The notes beneath the pieces were generated by a model. The model was given only the letters and a program-made list of their open reading frames with translations, had not been told where the DNA came from and did no database searches. Shown here piece after piece: positions 18,344-26,593 of a stretch of 64,000 nucleotides of DNA. A program made the translations under genes and the position numbers. Location of the stretch: assembly GCF_001602095.1 (NCBI RefSeq), contig NZ_CP014991.1, positions 372,001-436,000 on the forward strand, written 5' to 3'. This stretch comes from Helicobacter himalayensis. GTDB lineage: Bacteria; Campylobacterota; Campylobacteria; Campylobacterales; Helicobacteraceae. Within the stretch, counting starts at the first letter, position 1. Every line of letters starts with the position of its first letter.

Positions 18344-18595
18344 CTACACCACATACAATTCATAAATATAGTTATTTTCATCTAAGCCATAGCGCACTTC
18401 GTTGAGTTGCACGCGGAAGCCACTTTTTTCAAGACTTGCCTTTGCTTTTTGCATATCTTTGTGCGAGTTTGTGCCATCAAAATAAAAAGCGTGCTCGTTT
18501 TGCTCTTGCACTTTTTTTATGATTTCATCAAGGCTTATTTTTGCTTCGACTTTCTTTTTGCTAGTTAAATCAGTCCTTGCGATTTTTAGCTCCAT
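18344..18595 (-). CDS. HP0268-family small protein
   Basis: 83-residue protein of the family typified by H. pylori HP0268, reported as a small alpha/beta protein with nicking-nuclease activity; I rely on memory for that function. The C-terminal half (ASLEKSGFRVQLNEVRYG, then LDENNYIYEL) is the conserved part. It has no signal peptide or membrane segment. ATG is preceded by AAGGAG. It lies between fldA and miaB on the same strand with short gaps, so the three are probably co-transcribed; the miaB neighbourhood is the same in H. pylori. Its link to tRNA modification is not established. Confidence 0.8.
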   Translation of the reverse strand: MELKIARTDLTSKKKVEAKISLDEIIKKVQEQNEHAFYFDGTNSHKDMQKAKASLEKSGFRVQLNEVRYGLDENNYIYELYVV

Positions 18596-18660
18596 AAATT
18601 CTCCTTAAAGCTTGTGTGGGAAAAAAGCAGCTTAGAAATTAAGCCACTTTTTTGGAAGGT

Positions 18661-19155
18661 TTATTTAAATTGCCCTTTAATTTGCCCTACCCATTTTGAA
18701 ATTCTCTCATCTGTTAAATCGCTTTGGTTGTCCTCATCAAGAAGCAATCCGATAAGTTTGCCATCAACAAGTGCCTTAGATTCATCAAAATCATAGCCTT
18801 CGTTTGCAGTTTGTCCGATGATTGTTGCTTTTTGCGCTTTTTCATAAAGGAAAAACAAAGCATCGCAATAAGTATCTGCATAAGTATCTTGATCGCCAAC
18901 ACCAATAAGTGCTACAACCTTGCCTTCAAAATCACCTTCACTAAAAAGCCCAAGATAGCTCTCCCAGTCATCTTGCAAATCGCCCGCGCCATAAGTAGGC
19001 GTTGCAAGAATAAGGTTTGTAAATCCTAGTAAATCTTCTTTTGAAGCCTTTGCCACATCAAAAAGCTTTGCGTCTGCGCCTAGCTCCTTTGCTACTTTTT
19101 CGCAAATACTTTGCGTATTTGAAGAATCGCTTCCATAAAAAATACCAATGCTCAT
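18661..19155 (-). CDS. fldA: Flavodoxin
   Basis: Small FMN electron carrier. In Helicobacter it accepts electrons from pyruvate oxidoreductase and is essential. The phosphate-binding loop GSDSSNTQ is at residues 8-15, ATPTYGAGDLQDDWE near 53 and the second FMN loop GVGDQDTYADTYCDAL near 86-101. The 164 residues match H. pylori FldA (HP1161). ATG is preceded by AAGGAG. A -10-like TATAAAAT lies about 55 bases upstream on the same strand. Confidence 0.96.
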   Translation of the reverse strand: MSIGIFYGSDSSNTQSICEKVAKELGADAKLFDVAKASKEDLLGFTNLILATPTYGAGDLQDDWESYLGLFSEGDFEGKVVALIGVGDQDTYADTYCDALFFLYEKAQKATIIGQTANEGYDFDESKALVDGKLIGLLLDEDNQSDLTDERISKWVGQIKGQFK

Positions 19156-19209
19156 TGAAAACTCCTTGTGAGATATTCTTTTTTTTGTTTGAAGTAAAAA
19201 AGAGCGTGC

Positions 19210-19217
19210 ATTTTATA
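19210..19217 (-). promoter_or_regulatory. -10 promoter element of fldA
   Basis: TATAAAAT on the minus strand followed by GCACGC, about 55 bases before the fldA ATG. It fits the common promoter form of this window, though without the TG extension. Confidence 0.5.
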
Positions 19218-19272
19218 ACTTTTTAGATAATGGGAAGAAAAATTTGCATAAAAATGCGCTTAAAGGGTGCAT

Positions 19273-20490
19273 TTAGTGTGTTTTGAGAATTTTTTTTGCC
19301 TCTTTTAAGAGGGTTTTTTTATCATAATGTGTGCTTTTATTTTGGTAGATTTTTTCCTCTATAAGAGCGATAAAGCGTTGGATTGATGCATTTTGGGAAT
19401 CTTTATTTTTGTATTTATGCGCAAGCAAAATTTCTAAAAGCTCCTTATAAGAGTGCGCGCGCAAGATAGATTCTCCTAAAAAATGCTTTTTACGCATAAA
19501 GATAAGAAATACCATAAAAAGAATAAGCGCAAGGAATGTAAATGGGAGCAAATTTTGCGCTTTTTTGGGTGTATGAGTTCGCGCTAAATCTTGCTTAATA
19601 TGCACCGCAAAAGGTGCGGTGGTAAGTAAATAGCGCGTATTATATTCCTCATATTCCGCACTAAAGCTAGGAATCTCATAAGAATCTTTTGCCAAAATGC
19701 TAAATTCCTTGCTCAAAGTATGCCAATACAAGCCATTTTCTTTTCGCACAGAGTGCAGTTCTAGCGTCCCAGCATAAATGCTTACATTTGGGATAGTAAG
19801 CGAAAAATCTAGCTCAAACACATCACCATAGCTTTCTAGCACGACTTTATAAGTGGTTGGTGTTGTGGATTCTCTCTCTGTGTTAATTGTGCTTGTCTGA
19901 TAAGAATCCTCTTGTAAAAACGCTTCAAGCTTGCTCTCTCCATACAAAAGCGCGGGATTTTCAGAATCTTGCACTTTAAGGGTAAATCGTGGTGTTAAAA
20001 GCGTGGTTTTACGCATTTTAGATGTATCTTTTCCATTGCCAAAAAGCTCTTGTTCCTCATTGCTAGAATTTTCTAAAACCTCAATTGATACTAAATCAAC
20101 GCTCAAAGGCTCAATCTCAAAATTCCCGCTTTGCGTGGGATAAAAAACATGGCTTACCTCATAGACAATATTTTCCTGTGGTTCGCCCTCAATGCGCTCT
20201 ACCTCATACACTTTAGCAAACTCAAGCCAAAAGCGCGAAATATGCAAGGTGTGGATAGATTCAAAAAAATCCTTTGCAATCTCTAAACGCACGCGATAGA
20301 CTATTTGCTGCCCTTTAAAGGCGGTGTAGATTTTCTTTCCACCTAAAAATTCCTCTTTTGCGCCTTGCAGAGTGCTGGAGAGAAATATTTTTTCATTTCG
20401 TAAAGAATCTTTTTGCAAAGAATCTTGCGCGTGCAAACACGATGCAAACGCGCAAAGCATCAGTAAAAATACAATATTTATTCTTTTCAA
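19273..20490 (-). CDS. BatD-like membrane protein with a large periplasmic part
   Basis: Not recognised as a named gene. A signal-like hydrophobic N-terminus (INIVFLLMLCAFASCLHA) is followed by about 290 periplasmic residues rich in beta-strand patterns (IVYRVRLEI, VLESYGDVFELDFSLTIP), one membrane helix (LLPFTFLALILFMVFLIFM), and a charged cytoplasmic tail of about 75 residues. This is the layout of BatD/oxygen-tolerance proteins, but sequence identity is not demonstrable by eye. I choose TTG 20490 because a minus-strand TAGAAT at 20522-20527 would start transcription below the upstream in-frame ATG (20577). That gives about 405 residues. It is divergent from the metallohydrolase gene. No BatA/BatB partners are visible. 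Confidence 0.5.
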   Translation of the reverse strand: MKRINIVFLLMLCAFASCLHAQDSLQKDSLRNEKIFLSSTLQGAKEEFLGGKKIYTAFKGQQIVYRVRLEIAKDFFESIHTLHISRFWLEFAKVYEVERIEGEPQENIVYEVSHVFYPTQSGNFEIEPLSVDLVSIEVLENSSNEEQELFGNGKDTSKMRKTTLLTPRFTLKVQDSENPALLYGESKLEAFLQEDSYQTSTINTERESTTPTTYKVVLESYGDVFELDFSLTIPNVSIYAGTLELHSVRKENGLYWHTLSKEFSILAKDSYEIPSFSAEYEEYNTRYLLTTAPFAVHIKQDLARTHTPKKAQNLLPFTFLALILFMVFLIFMRKKHFLGESILRAHSYKELLEILLAHKYKNKDSQNASIQRFIALIEEKIYQNKSTHYDKKTLLKEAKKILKTH

Positions 20491-20521
20491 TATTCCACTT
20501 TTATTTTTAAGATTTGGTGAG

Positions 20522-20527
20522 ATTCTA
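20522..20527 (-). promoter_or_regulatory. -10 element of the BatD-like gene
   Basis: Minus-strand TAGAAT (in TTGCTAGAATCTC), about 32 bases before the TTG at 20490. It decides that start against the longer reading frame. Confidence 0.45.
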
Positions 20528-20560
20528 GCAAGTTTTAAGCATTTGCAATCAATTTTAAAG

Positions 20561-20566
20561 TAGAAT
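20561..20566 (+). promoter_or_regulatory. -10 element of the metallohydrolase gene
   Basis: TAGAAT followed by TGCCAC, about 38 bases before the TTG start at 20604 and diverging from the promoter of the BatD-like gene. Confidence 0.45.
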
Positions 20567-20603
20567 TGCCACTTCATTTTAAAGGAATATAAGGGTTAAA
20601 AAA

Positions 20604-21239
20604 TTGCAGATTCTTTGCCGAGCTTTTGGGCGTTGTGAAACAAATTGTTATATTCTCAAATTTTCGCAAGGCGAGGTGATTATCGACCCGGGCGAAGGCG
20701 CGAGCGCGTGGGTGATGCGTGAATGTCAAAATATCCTAGCTATTCTTAACACACACGGGCATTTTGACCATGTGTGGGATAATAGCGCGCTTAAAAAGCT
20801 TTATCCAAATGCGCCATTGATTTGCCACGAGCTAGATTCGTTTTTACTTCAAAAAGACATTTTTGGGCTCAACCTCCCGCTAAGTGAGCCCGATAGGGTC
20901 GTTAGTGTTTATAAAGATTCTCAAACAATTTTGCTTGCAGAATCTAGCCACAATGGCGCTCCAGAAATTTATGCGACTTTTCATCACTTCCCCGGACACA
21001 CGCCGGGCTGTTGTATGATAGAGATTGGCGGAAGTGTGTTTAGCGGGGATTTTATTTTTTATCGTAGTATTGGGCGCAGTGATTTTGCGTATTCAAATGC
21101 TGCGGATATGCGCGAATCGCTTTTGCGCTTTCAAGGGCTGGATATTCTTTCTAGTCTTATTGCATACCCCGGACACGGGCAAAGCACGCTCATAAGTGAT
21201 GAGCAGAAAAATAGCAAATTTTGGCTTACGCGATTATGA
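20604..21239 (+). CDS. Metallo-beta-lactamase-fold hydrolase (glyoxalase II-like)
   Basis: Cytoplasmic binuclear metal hydrolase. Metal ligands are visible in THGHFDH (residues 50-56), the HFPGHTPG stretch near 130, the bridging Asp in FSGDFIF near 153, and YPGHG near 193. 211 residues, the short form common in Campylobacterota, without the longer C-terminal substrate domain of classical glyoxalase II. The substrate is not deducible; persulfide dioxygenase and thioesterase activities occur in the same fold. TTG start with TAAGGG upstream. A ThiF/MoeB-type gene follows 100 bases later, possibly in the same transcript. Confidence 0.85.
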   Translation: MQILCRAFGRCETNCYILKFSQGEVIIDPGEGASAWVMRECQNILAILNTHGHFDHVWDNSALKKLYPNAPLICHELDSFLLQKDIFGLNLPLSEPDRVVSVYKDSQTILLAESSHNGAPEIYATFHHFPGHTPGCCMIEIGGSVFSGDFIFYRSIGRSDFAYSNAADMRESLLRFQGLDILSSLIAYPGHGQSTLISDEQKNSKFWLTRL

Positions 21240-21256
21240 AATTTTGAGGTTTTAAA

Positions 21257-21346
21257 ATGCTAGATTCTAAAGATTCTAATCAACATTATAAGTACGAGAT
21301 TTTAAACCAATCAAAAGATGCTGGATCTAAGGAGTTTTTATGCTAG
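21257..21346 (+). CDS. Possible 29-codon upstream reading frame overlapping the ThiF-like gene
   Basis: ATG 21257 has GAGG about 9 bases before it and runs to a TAG at 21344-21346, overlapping the ThiF-family start at 21340 by 7 bases. This would allow coupled translation. The peptide MLDSKDSNQHYKYEILNQSK faintly resembles the dispersed-repeat peptide (SNQ..KYE against SNQ..EYE). Equally possible is a chance frame in a worn-out repeat remnant. Confidence 0.25.
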   Translation: MLDSKDSNQHYKYEILNQSKDAGSKEFLC

Positions 21347-22113
21347 ATGATAAGCAAAAAAAGCGTCACTCACGCGGGATTTCACTTCCTGATGTTGGTG
21401 AGGAGGGACAGGCAAAATTACTCAATGCGAGTGTGCTTATTGTGGGTATTGGTGCGATAGGTTCGGTGGTAAGCACATATTTGAGTGCAGTGGGTGTTGG
21501 GCGTATTGGATTGGTTGATTTTGACACCATTGATATGGACGATTTACAACATCAAATATTATATGAAATGCCTTACCTCAATCGCCCAAAAGTGCGTTGT
21601 GCGCAAGAGCGATTAGAAAAAATGAGCCCAAATACAAAGATTGAGGGTTATTTTGAAGTTTTTGGCTTGAAAAATGCGCTGGCTTTGATGAAAAACTATG
21701 AATTTATTGTCGATGCAAGCAATGATTTTAAAACTGCTTTTATCATTAATCAAGCCTGCGTGGTGCTAAAAAAGCCCTTTAGCAGTGCGAGTTATTTTGA
21801 GTATTTGGGACAGGCGCTAAGCTTTATACCACAATCTGCGTGCTTTGCTTGCACTTTTGGAAAAATCCCACAACAAGAATTGCACGGGCGTTTTAGAAGT
21901 GGTGTCTCTGGCTTTAGCACGGGGATTTTGGGTTCGATACAAGCCGGCGAAGTGATAAAGTATTTTTTGCATAAGGATTCTAAGGATTTTAATGAACATA
22001 TGCTACTTAACACCATCGCGCTTGTAGATTCTCAAAAACTAAGCATTACAAAAATCGCCACACATAAAGATCCCAATTGTCCTGCGTGCGGGCAAAATGC
22101 TAGGTGCAAATAG
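21340..22113 (+). CDS. ThiF/MoeB-family adenylyltransferase
   Basis: E1-like enzyme that adenylates the C-terminus of a small ubiquitin-like sulfur carrier (MoaD or ThiS). The N-terminal RHSRGISLPDVGEEGQAKL is followed by the nucleotide loop GIGAIGSVVSTYL near residue 37, DFDTIDMDDLQHQILY near 65-80 and VDASNDF near 127. The zinc site uses Cys in CFACTFG near 170 and CPACG near 248. 257 residues, without the rhodanese domain of MoeZ. Corresponds in type to H. pylori HP0755 (MoeB). No moaD or thiS is adjacent. ATG is preceded by AAGGAG. Confidence 0.85.
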   Translation: MLDDKQKKRHSRGISLPDVGEEGQAKLLNASVLIVGIGAIGSVVSTYLSAVGVGRIGLVDFDTIDMDDLQHQILYEMPYLNRPKVRCAQERLEKMSPNTKIEGYFEVFGLKNALALMKNYEFIVDASNDFKTAFIINQACVVLKKPFSSASYFEYLGQALSFIPQSACFACTFGKIPQQELHGRFRSGVSGFSTGILGSIQAGEVIKYFLHKDSKDFNEHMLLNTIALVDSQKLSITKIATHKDPNCPACGQNARCK

Positions 22114-22175
22114 GTAAATTTAAGAAGCTGGGCAAATTTAAGAAGTAGATAACTTAAATAATAGTGGATGGAGAA

Positions 22176-22565
22176 ATGAAAAAGTTTGTGTTTGCGATGT
22201 TTGTATGTGCTGTGCAATATCTTTGGGCGAGTTGTTCTGGGGATTGTGTGAGCTGCCATTCTAAGCTTGATTTTAAGAATGATATGCGACATAAATCTAT
22301 GACTGAATGCAAAACCTGCCACACAGAGAAAAAAATGGCAAATATTAATATGGGCGGTTGTGGGCAGGACTGCTTTGCCTGCCACGATGTGGAGAAAATC
22401 CGCCTGCCAGAGCTAAGGAAAGCACACAAGGTGATTGATGATTGTATGAATTGCCATATAGGGCTTTCAAATTCCATTTTCAAGCCAAATTTCGATGGTG
22501 TAAAAAGTATTTTTGATAGACGCAATTTTGAAAATTTTAGCAATGGGTTAGAAATTATAAAATAG
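22176..22565 (+). CDS. Small periplasmic tetrahaem c-type cytochrome
   Basis: Four CxxCH haem-binding motifs are visible: CVSCH, CKTCH, CFACH and CMNCH. A signal peptide (FVFAMFVCAVQYLWA) precedes them, so the protein is exported and matured in the periplasm. With about 129 residues it is of the cytochrome c3/split-Soret type that shuttles electrons between membrane quinol oxidases and terminal reductases. The partner is unknown; no reductase gene is adjacent. I take ATG 22176, which follows GGAG closely, over the GTG at 22164. The gene stands alone between the ThiF-like gene and hugZ. Confidence 0.85.
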   Translation: MKKFVFAMFVCAVQYLWASCSGDCVSCHSKLDFKNDMRHKSMTECKTCHTEKKMANINMGGCGQDCFACHDVEKIRLPELRKAHKVIDDCMNCHIGLSNSIFKPNFDGVKSIFDRRNFENFSNGLEIIK

Positions 22566-22837
22566 GAATTGTTATTAATTTAACTTTAAGGAAACTTTGC
22601 TTACAATTCTCTCACTTTTTTAAAAGATATCTAAAAAAAATTCTTTTAATAAACCATCACTTTGAGATGCTAGAAGCGTAAGATTTTTATCAAACAGAAT
22701 CTTAGGTTGGGTGGGTTTGGGCTGACAAGCATCTTTTTCCTTCCTTATTTGTTGTTGAATACCTCCCTTTTTTTGTGTTTGTTGTGGTTTAGAAAGGGAG
22801 GTTAGACTTCTAAAAATCAATTTTTCAAGGAATTATT
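22566..22837. other. Intergenic region and probable leader of hugZ
   Basis: 272 bases with no open frame I can support. A TACAAT at 22602-22607 is a candidate -10 box, which would give hugZ a leader of over 200 bases. The only strong structure is the inverted repeat at 22761-22802. No clear Fur box could be picked out by eye. Confidence 0.45.
22761..22802 (+). promoter_or_regulatory. Perfect 10-bp inverted repeat in the hugZ leader
   Basis: ACCTCCCTTT at 22761-22770 and AAAGGGAGGT at 22793-22802 pair perfectly around a 22-base U-rich loop, ending 35 bases before the hugZ ATG. The 3' arm is purine-rich like a Shine-Dalgarno sequence and the 5' arm resembles the 3' end of 16S rRNA. It is not followed by a T run, so it is unlikely to be a simple terminator. 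Confidence 0.5.
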
Positions 22838-23611
22838 ATGGATAAGAATTTTATTATTGGGCATATGAATGAGCATCACACATCTTCACTTATTAAGGTT
22901 GTGAAAAAATTTAGTGGCACAAGCGATGTGCAAGAAGCCACTTTAATAGGTATAGATACAGCAGGGCTAGATATTGCTTATAATGGCACAAAGACCTTGC
23001 GCGTGGATTTTCCACAGGTGGTAACCTCAGATCAGATTCAAAGTGAAATCATCGCTCTTTGCAAGCGTGCAGGGATAGATTCTGAAGAAGGCACAGACAC
23101 GCAAGTAGGGAGCGTAAAGAAAGAGATTGAAGAGTTTAAAAAAGGCTTTGGCTCGGTGATTTTGGCGACACTTAGCGAGCAGGGCAAGGTGATTAGCTCA
23201 TATGCGCCACTTATCCAGCACAATGAGCGTTGTTATGTTTATATTAGCAGCGTGGCGGATCATTACCATAGCATTAAGGCAAATCCAAACAATATCGAGA
23301 TGCTTTTCTTAGAAGATGAATGCAAGGCGAAATCTGTGATTTTGCGCAAAAGATTGCGCTACTCTGTCAATGCGCGTTTTATAGAACGTGAGAGCGAGGA
23401 ATTTGAGCAAGCATTTAGCGTATTAGAAAACTCTATGGGCGGACATGGTGGCGTGAAGCAGATTAAAAAAATGCTTGATTTTAGCCTTGTGGAATTGCAA
23501 CTTTTAGACGGGCGTTTTGTCAAAGGATTTGGACAGGCTTACGATATTAAAGCAAATGGCGAAGTCGCCTATGTCGGCACAAATGGGAATCCACACGATT
23601 TTGGGAAATAG
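22838..23611 (+). CDS. hugZ: HugZ-type haem oxygenase
   Basis: Degrades haem to release iron, using the split-barrel flavin-reductase-like fold found in Helicobacter and Campylobacter. The N-terminal IIGHMNEHHTSSL stretch resembles the DUF2470-like part of the family. GSVILATLSEQGKVISSYAP near 105 begins the split-barrel domain, and RFVKGFGQAYDIK near 225 is conserved. The C-terminal NPHDFGK carries the His expected to bind haem (His245 in H. pylori HugZ). 257 residues, close to HP0318. ATG follows CAAGGAA. Iron or haem control is likely from the family, and the long structured leader could take part. Confidence 0.9.
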   Translation: MDKNFIIGHMNEHHTSSLIKVVKKFSGTSDVQEATLIGIDTAGLDIAYNGTKTLRVDFPQVVTSDQIQSEIIALCKRAGIDSEEGTDTQVGSVKKEIEEFKKGFGSVILATLSEQGKVISSYAPLIQHNERCYVYISSVADHYHSIKANPNNIEMLFLEDECKAKSVILRKRLRYSVNARFIERESEEFEQAFSVLENSMGGHGGVKQIKKMLDFSLVELQLLDGRFVKGFGQAYDIKANGEVAYVGTNGNPHDFGK

Positions 23612-23683
23612 CAGATTCTCTTTTTTTCTTTGAAATACGCCAACTTAAAGCAAGAGAATCTATAAGCCTTATCAAAATAAAAA

Positions 23684-23692
23684 TGCTAAAAT
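23684..23692 (+). promoter_or_regulatory. Extended -10 promoter element of era
   Basis: TGCTAAAAT followed by GCCAAGC. A start about 7 bases further on rules out the in-frame start codon at 23683 and supports ATG 23740. Confidence 0.65.
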
Positions 23693-23715
23693 GCCAAGCT
23701 TATTTTTTTTGCACA

Positions 23716-23733
23716 GGTGATACAAAAGGAATA
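23716..23733 (+). repeat. 3'-terminal fragment of the dispersed element in the era leader
   Basis: GGTGATACAAAAGGAATA is identical over 18 bases to the end of the element in maf (minus strand, 28622-28639). The AAAAGGA inside it is the ribosome-binding site of era. Confidence 0.6.
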
Positions 23734-23739
23734 CAATTT

Positions 23740-24681
23740 ATGCAAACGCGTTGTGGATTTGTAGCGGTTTTGGGGCGTCCAAATGCTGGAAAATCAAGCC
23801 TTCTTAATGCCCTAAGTGGGCAAAATCTCGCGCTTGTCTCAAGTAAGGCAAACGCCACGCGCAAGCAGCAGCTTATCATCATCACGCATTCTGGGGAAGA
23901 TTCTCAAGGTGCGTATAACGCGCAAATCATTTTCACCGACACGCCCGGAATCCACCATCAAGAAAAGCTTTTAAATAAATTTATGCTCAATGAAGCCCTG
24001 CGCGCGCTTAGTGATTGTGATTTGAAGCTTTATCTCGCACCTGCAGGCGATTCTATCAAGTATTATGAGGAATTCCTCGCGCTTTTGGATTCCAAAAAAA
24101 CCCAAGATTCTAAGTTTAATTCCGCGCATATTTTGCTTTTAACCAAATGCGATATGCTAAGCCAAAAAGAGCTCTTAGAAAAAATTATGCAATACGAATC
24201 TTTAAGCGCGCGCTATCTTGCGCTTATTCCGCTAAGTATCAAAAAGGGTTTCAAACCTCAAATCTTACTTGACATACTTGCGCGCTATTTGCCACAAAGC
24301 CCGTTTTTGTATGATGAAGATATTGCGACAATCTCGCAAACACGCGAGATTGTAAAGGAGCTTATAAGAGAGAGTTTGTTTGAAAATCTTAGTGATGAAG
24401 TGCCTTATGAAAGTGATGTGTTGGTGGAAAGCTATAAAGAAGGTGAAGTTGAGCGAATTTATGCTAAAATACTGACCCTCAAAAACAGCCAAAAAGCCTT
24501 AATCATCGGAGAAAATGGCAAGACAATCAAGCGTATAGGCATTTGCGCGCGCCAAAAGATAGAATCTCTTTTGCAAAAAAAGGTATTTTTACGTCTTGAA
24601 GTTGTCGTGGATAAGGCGTGGAGCAAGGAAGTGGGCAAGCTTAAAAAAGTGGGCTATGATATGAGTTTATACGCAAAATAA
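23740..24681 (+). CDS. era: GTPase Era
   Basis: Essential GTPase for 16S rRNA maturation and 30S assembly. Seen: G1 loop GRPNAGKSS near residues 11-19, G3 DTPG near 67, G4 TKCD near 135, and the KH RNA-binding domain at the C-terminus (IIGENGKTIKRIGICARQ near 255). Starting at ATG 23740 the protein has 313 residues, normal for Era. The frame extends 19 codons further upstream, but the promoter and the AAAAGGA 9 bases before ATG 23740 argue against that. Followed by csd6, as HP0517-HP0518. Confidence 0.96.
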   Translation: MQTRCGFVAVLGRPNAGKSSLLNALSGQNLALVSSKANATRKQQLIIITHSGEDSQGAYNAQIIFTDTPGIHHQEKLLNKFMLNEALRALSDCDLKLYLAPAGDSIKYYEEFLALLDSKKTQDSKFNSAHILLLTKCDMLSQKELLEKIMQYESLSARYLALIPLSIKKGFKPQILLDILARYLPQSPFLYDEDIATISQTREIVKELIRESLFENLSDEVPYESDVLVESYKEGEVERIYAKILTLKNSQKALIIGENGKTIKRIGICARQKIESLLQKKVFLRLEVVVDKAWSKEVGKLKKVGYDMSLYAK

Positions 24682-24766
24682 AATGTGCGAATCATACAAA
24701 GCGCGTGTAAAGAAAAGAAACAATACAAAACGCACAAACAAGAATACACAAAATGGAGGGTAAGAG

Positions 24767-25792
24767 TTGAAATTTTTTATTGCAACGTTATTTTTTGGTC
24801 TGTCTTTTTTATCTACGACTTACGCAGATGAGGCGCGCAAGCCACTCAATCAAGAAACATTTAATCTCATTAATCTCTACCAAACACAAGGTATTGCAAG
24901 TGTGCAAAAGGAGCTAGAGCGCTACCTACTCACGCCAGAATATTGGCTACGCGCGCTTGAGGGCAAAGATGTGCGCTATGGTTATTATGAAAATACAAAA
25001 TATCTTTTTGTTTCAGATAAGGCAGTGCCGGATTTAAAGCTTTTTAAAATCACGCAAAATGGCTTTGAATCTCTTGGAAACTCTAGCGCGCTTGTGGCAA
25101 AAGGTAAAGGACATAAAAAGCTAGAGGGGGATTTAACAACGCCCATTGGAGCGTATGATTTAAACGCGCGCCTTAGCGGATTGCCACCTTATTATGGTCC
25201 GCTTGCTTTTGCGACAAATTACCCAAATACTTATGATAAATCACTCAAAAAAACAGGTAGCGGGATATGGATTCACGGATTGCCCTTAGATGGGAATAGA
25301 GAGGAGCTAAACACAAAGGGTTGCATCGCAATTGACAATGAGATTCTGAAAAATTACGACAAGATGATTAATTACAAGGATAGCGCGGTGATTATCTCAG
25401 AAGGAGCTTTGCAAGAAGTGAGTATTCAAGAAATCGCAAAGCTTTTAAGTGGGCTTTTTTCTTGGAAGGAGGCGTGGAAAAATGGCGATTTGCAAAGCTA
25501 TTTAAACTTTTATGACAAACAAGATTTTATCCGAGAAAATGGTATGCGTTACACTGCGTTTGCAGAATACAAAGCGCGTGTGTTTGCAAAAAATGAGCAA
25601 AAGCAAATTAATTTAAGCGCGATTGATATCTTTCCCTTCCCAAATGAGCAAAATAAAACAATGTTTCGCCTAAGCTTTCAGCAGGATTATAAGGCATTTT
25701 TCAATGGTAAGTTGAACTTTAGCTCAAATCATCGCAAGGATTTGTATGTGTGGCTTGAAAATGGTGAAATGAAGATTTTAAGCGAGAAGTAA
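24767..25792 (+). CDS. csd6: Csd6-like L,D-carboxypeptidase (YkuD fold)
   Basis: Periplasmic enzyme that trims tetrapeptide stems of peptidoglycan to tripeptides; in H. pylori Csd6 (HP0518) this is needed for helical shape, and it also influences flagellin glycosylation. The signal peptide covers about residues 1-20 (ending TYA). The YkuD catalytic residues are His170 in IWIHGLPLDG and Cys186 in TKGCIAIDN. A C-terminal NTF2-like part (about 230-341, WKNGDLQSYLNFYD) matches the Csd6 layout. The start is TTG 24767 behind GGAGGG. uppP follows without a gap. Confidence 0.9.
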   Translation: MKFFIATLFFGLSFLSTTYADEARKPLNQETFNLINLYQTQGIASVQKELERYLLTPEYWLRALEGKDVRYGYYENTKYLFVSDKAVPDLKLFKITQNGFESLGNSSALVAKGKGHKKLEGDLTTPIGAYDLNARLSGLPPYYGPLAFATNYPNTYDKSLKKTGSGIWIHGLPLDGNREELNTKGCIAIDNEILKNYDKMINYKDSAVIISEGALQEVSIQEIAKLLSGLFSWKEAWKNGDLQSYLNFYDKQDFIRENGMRYTAFAEYKARVFAKNEQKQINLSAIDIFPFPNEQNKTMFRLSFQQDYKAFFNGKLNFSSNHRKDLYVWLENGEMKILSEK

Positions 25793-26593
25793 ATGAATTT
25801 TTTTGACGCGATAATTTTAGGCTTGGTTGAAGGACTCACGGAGTTTTTCCCTATTTCATCGACAGGACATATGATTTTGGTCTCAAGCGTGCTTGGATTA
25901 AAGCAAGATGATTTTTTGAAAACCTTTGAGATTGCTGTGCAATTAGGCTCGATTTTGGCAGTGCTGTTTTTACTTTATAGGCGTTTGATGCAGGGCATTG
26001 ATATTTGGATAAAGCTTGCTATTGGATTTGTCCCCACAGGCATTTGCGGGTTGCTTTTGCACAAGCACATTAAGACACTTTTTGATGGCTATATCGTGGC
26101 GATTATGCTTATTCTTGGCGGGATTGTGTTTTTATTGATTGAATACAAGCATAAGGGCAAGGAATACGCGGTGAATGAAATTTCGCAAATTAGCTTTAAA
26201 CAGGCGTTTTTTATCGGACTTGCGCAGTGCTTGGCAATGATTCCGGGGACTTCAAGAAGTGGAGCGACTATTGTCGGTGGGCTAATGCTAGGGCTTAATC
26301 GCAGGGTTGCAGCGGAGTTTTCCTTCCTTTTAGCTTTGCCCACGATGTTTGCAGCCACAGGCTATGATGTGTATAAGAATCTGCATATTTTAGATTCTGC
26401 TAATCTTGTGATTATGCTTGTTGGCGGAGCTGTGGCTTTTGTCTCGGCACTTGGTGCGATTAAATTTTTCCTTTTCTTTGTATCAAAGTTTAGCTATGTC
26501 CCTTTTGGAATTTATAGAATCCTCATAGGCGCGTTGTTTTTGGCATTATTTACTTTTGGGGTGTTAGATGCGCATTCTGAACTTTTTAATTAA
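25793..26593 (+). CDS. uppP: Undecaprenyl-diphosphatase
   Basis: Integral membrane phosphatase (BacA family) that recycles undecaprenyl pyrophosphate to the monophosphate carrier for peptidoglycan and surface glycans. Motif 1 GLVEGLTEFFPISSTGH is near residues 10-26 and motif 2 PGTSRSGATI near 150, both in a protein with about eight hydrophobic helices. 266 residues is the usual size. Its ATG touches the csd6 stop, so the two cell-wall genes are probably co-translated. The following outer-membrane protein gene overlaps its end by 26 bases. Confidence 0.96.
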   Translation: MNFFDAIILGLVEGLTEFFPISSTGHMILVSSVLGLKQDDFLKTFEIAVQLGSILAVLFLLYRRLMQGIDIWIKLAIGFVPTGICGLLLHKHIKTLFDGYIVAIMLILGGIVFLLIEYKHKGKEYAVNEISQISFKQAFFIGLAQCLAMIPGTSRSGATIVGGLMLGLNRRVAAEFSFLLALPTMFAATGYDVYKNLHILDSANLVIMLVGGAVAFVSALGAIKFFLFFVSKFSYVPFGIYRILIGALFLALFTFGVLDAHSELFN

